14,219 bases of DNA, from assembly GCA_016929735.1 (NCBI GenBank), contig JAFGID010000139.1, forward strand, positions 1 to 14,219. Direction: 5' to 3'. Within the stretch, counting starts at the first letter, position 1, and every line of letters starts with the position of its first letter. The DNA is from Ignavibacteriales bacterium (lineage in GTDB: Bacteria > Bacteroidota > Ignavibacteria > Ignavibacteriales > Melioribacteraceae). The translations under genes were made by a program, and so were the position numbers. A model generated the notes under the pieces. It had not been told where the DNA came from. It saw only the letters and a program-made list of their open reading frames with translations, and made no database searches. Below are positions 13,992-14,219 of this stretch, in pieces.

Positions 13992-14219
13992 ATGGAATTA
14001 TTTATACACATCGGATCGCACAAAACAGGCACCACTACAATTCAATATGCCTTGCATCTGAATAGTCAAAAGTTGCTGCAGTCAGGTTATCGGCTGCCAA
14101 TGAGCGGCCGCCCGGTACGCTGCTCCGCTGCCCAGCATAATTTGTGTTGGGAAATACGCAGTGACAGGCGGTTTGATCCGCAATTTGGTACATGGAATGA
14201 TTTGATCAATGAGATCGAC
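13992..14219 (+). CDS. Sulfotransferase family protein, 5' part (window edge)
   Basis: The first 76 codons are present and the gene runs off the window. It starts at ATG 13992 behind AGGA (13985-13988). The product opens MELFIHIGSHKTGTTTIQ, the same phosphosulfate loop as the 10160 and 11196 products, followed by AQHNLCWEI (matching HHNL-x-WE) and FGTWNDL (matching GTW-x-x-L). It is therefore a further member of the same family, a fifth copy in line. Base composition is clearly richer in G+C than copies 1-4, and the inter-motif residues differ, so it is not a very recent duplicate. Its 3'-phosphate site lies outside the window. Confidence 0.8.
   Translation, partial: MELFIHIGSHKTGTTTIQYALHLNSQKLLQSGYRLPMSGRPVRCSAAQHNLCWEIRSDRRFDPQFGTWNDLINEID

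Noticed and set aside
1..14219. CRISPR array, tRNA, rRNA or riboswitch
   Set aside because: No regularly spaced direct repeats, tRNA-like cloverleaf or known leader motif was seen on reading the window.

Overview
The window is a stretch of AT-rich bacterial DNA given over to decoration of a surface or secreted polysaccharide. Every intact gene is on the + strand. Several genes look like PAPS-dependent sulfotransferases. One very large gene fuses a methyltransferase, a WbsX/GH99-like domain and two glycosyltransferase domains. Nothing housekeeping is present that would fix the taxon. The domain style (NPDV-type repeats, the Methyltransf_24 domain, IHIG-x-x-KTGTT sulfotransferases, bacterial TTG/GTG starts) is what I associate with large accessory glycan islands in environmental bacteria such as Chloroflexota or cyanobacteria. 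That assignment is a guess.

Layout. Positions 1-768 hold the decayed 5' part of a sulfotransferase gene (in-frame stop, then a frameshift in a T8 run) followed by non-coding DNA. Positions 769-1914 encode an intact sulfotransferase with an N-terminal NPDV-type repeat region. Positions about 1939-3025 are a wrecked IS30-family insertion sequence on the - strand, whose transposase can still be read from helix-turn-helix to C-terminus through stops and frameshifts. Positions about 3081-3299 hold a second sulfotransferase relic with three in-frame stops. From 3378 to 13500 runs a tightly packed unit: a small SAM methyltransferase (3378), the 1650-residue multidomain protein (4055), then four consecutive sulfotransferases (8997, 10160, 11196, 12355), with overlaps or very short gaps from 8997 onward. 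After a 178-base AT-rich gap come a GT2 glycosyltransferase relic (13679-13981) and the start of another sulfotransferase of the same family (13992), cut by the window edge. The last segment is visibly richer in G+C than the preceding genes.

How the genes may work together (inference). The GT2, GT4 and WbsX domains of the large protein would add or process sugars. Its methyltransferase domain and the 206-residue methyltransferase would methylate the glycan or a precursor. The paralogous sulfotransferases would place sulfate groups at different positions on the product. The three broken genes, the dead IS element, the tandem paralogs and the patchy base composition suggest a fast-changing locus that generates variation in a sulfated, methylated glycan.
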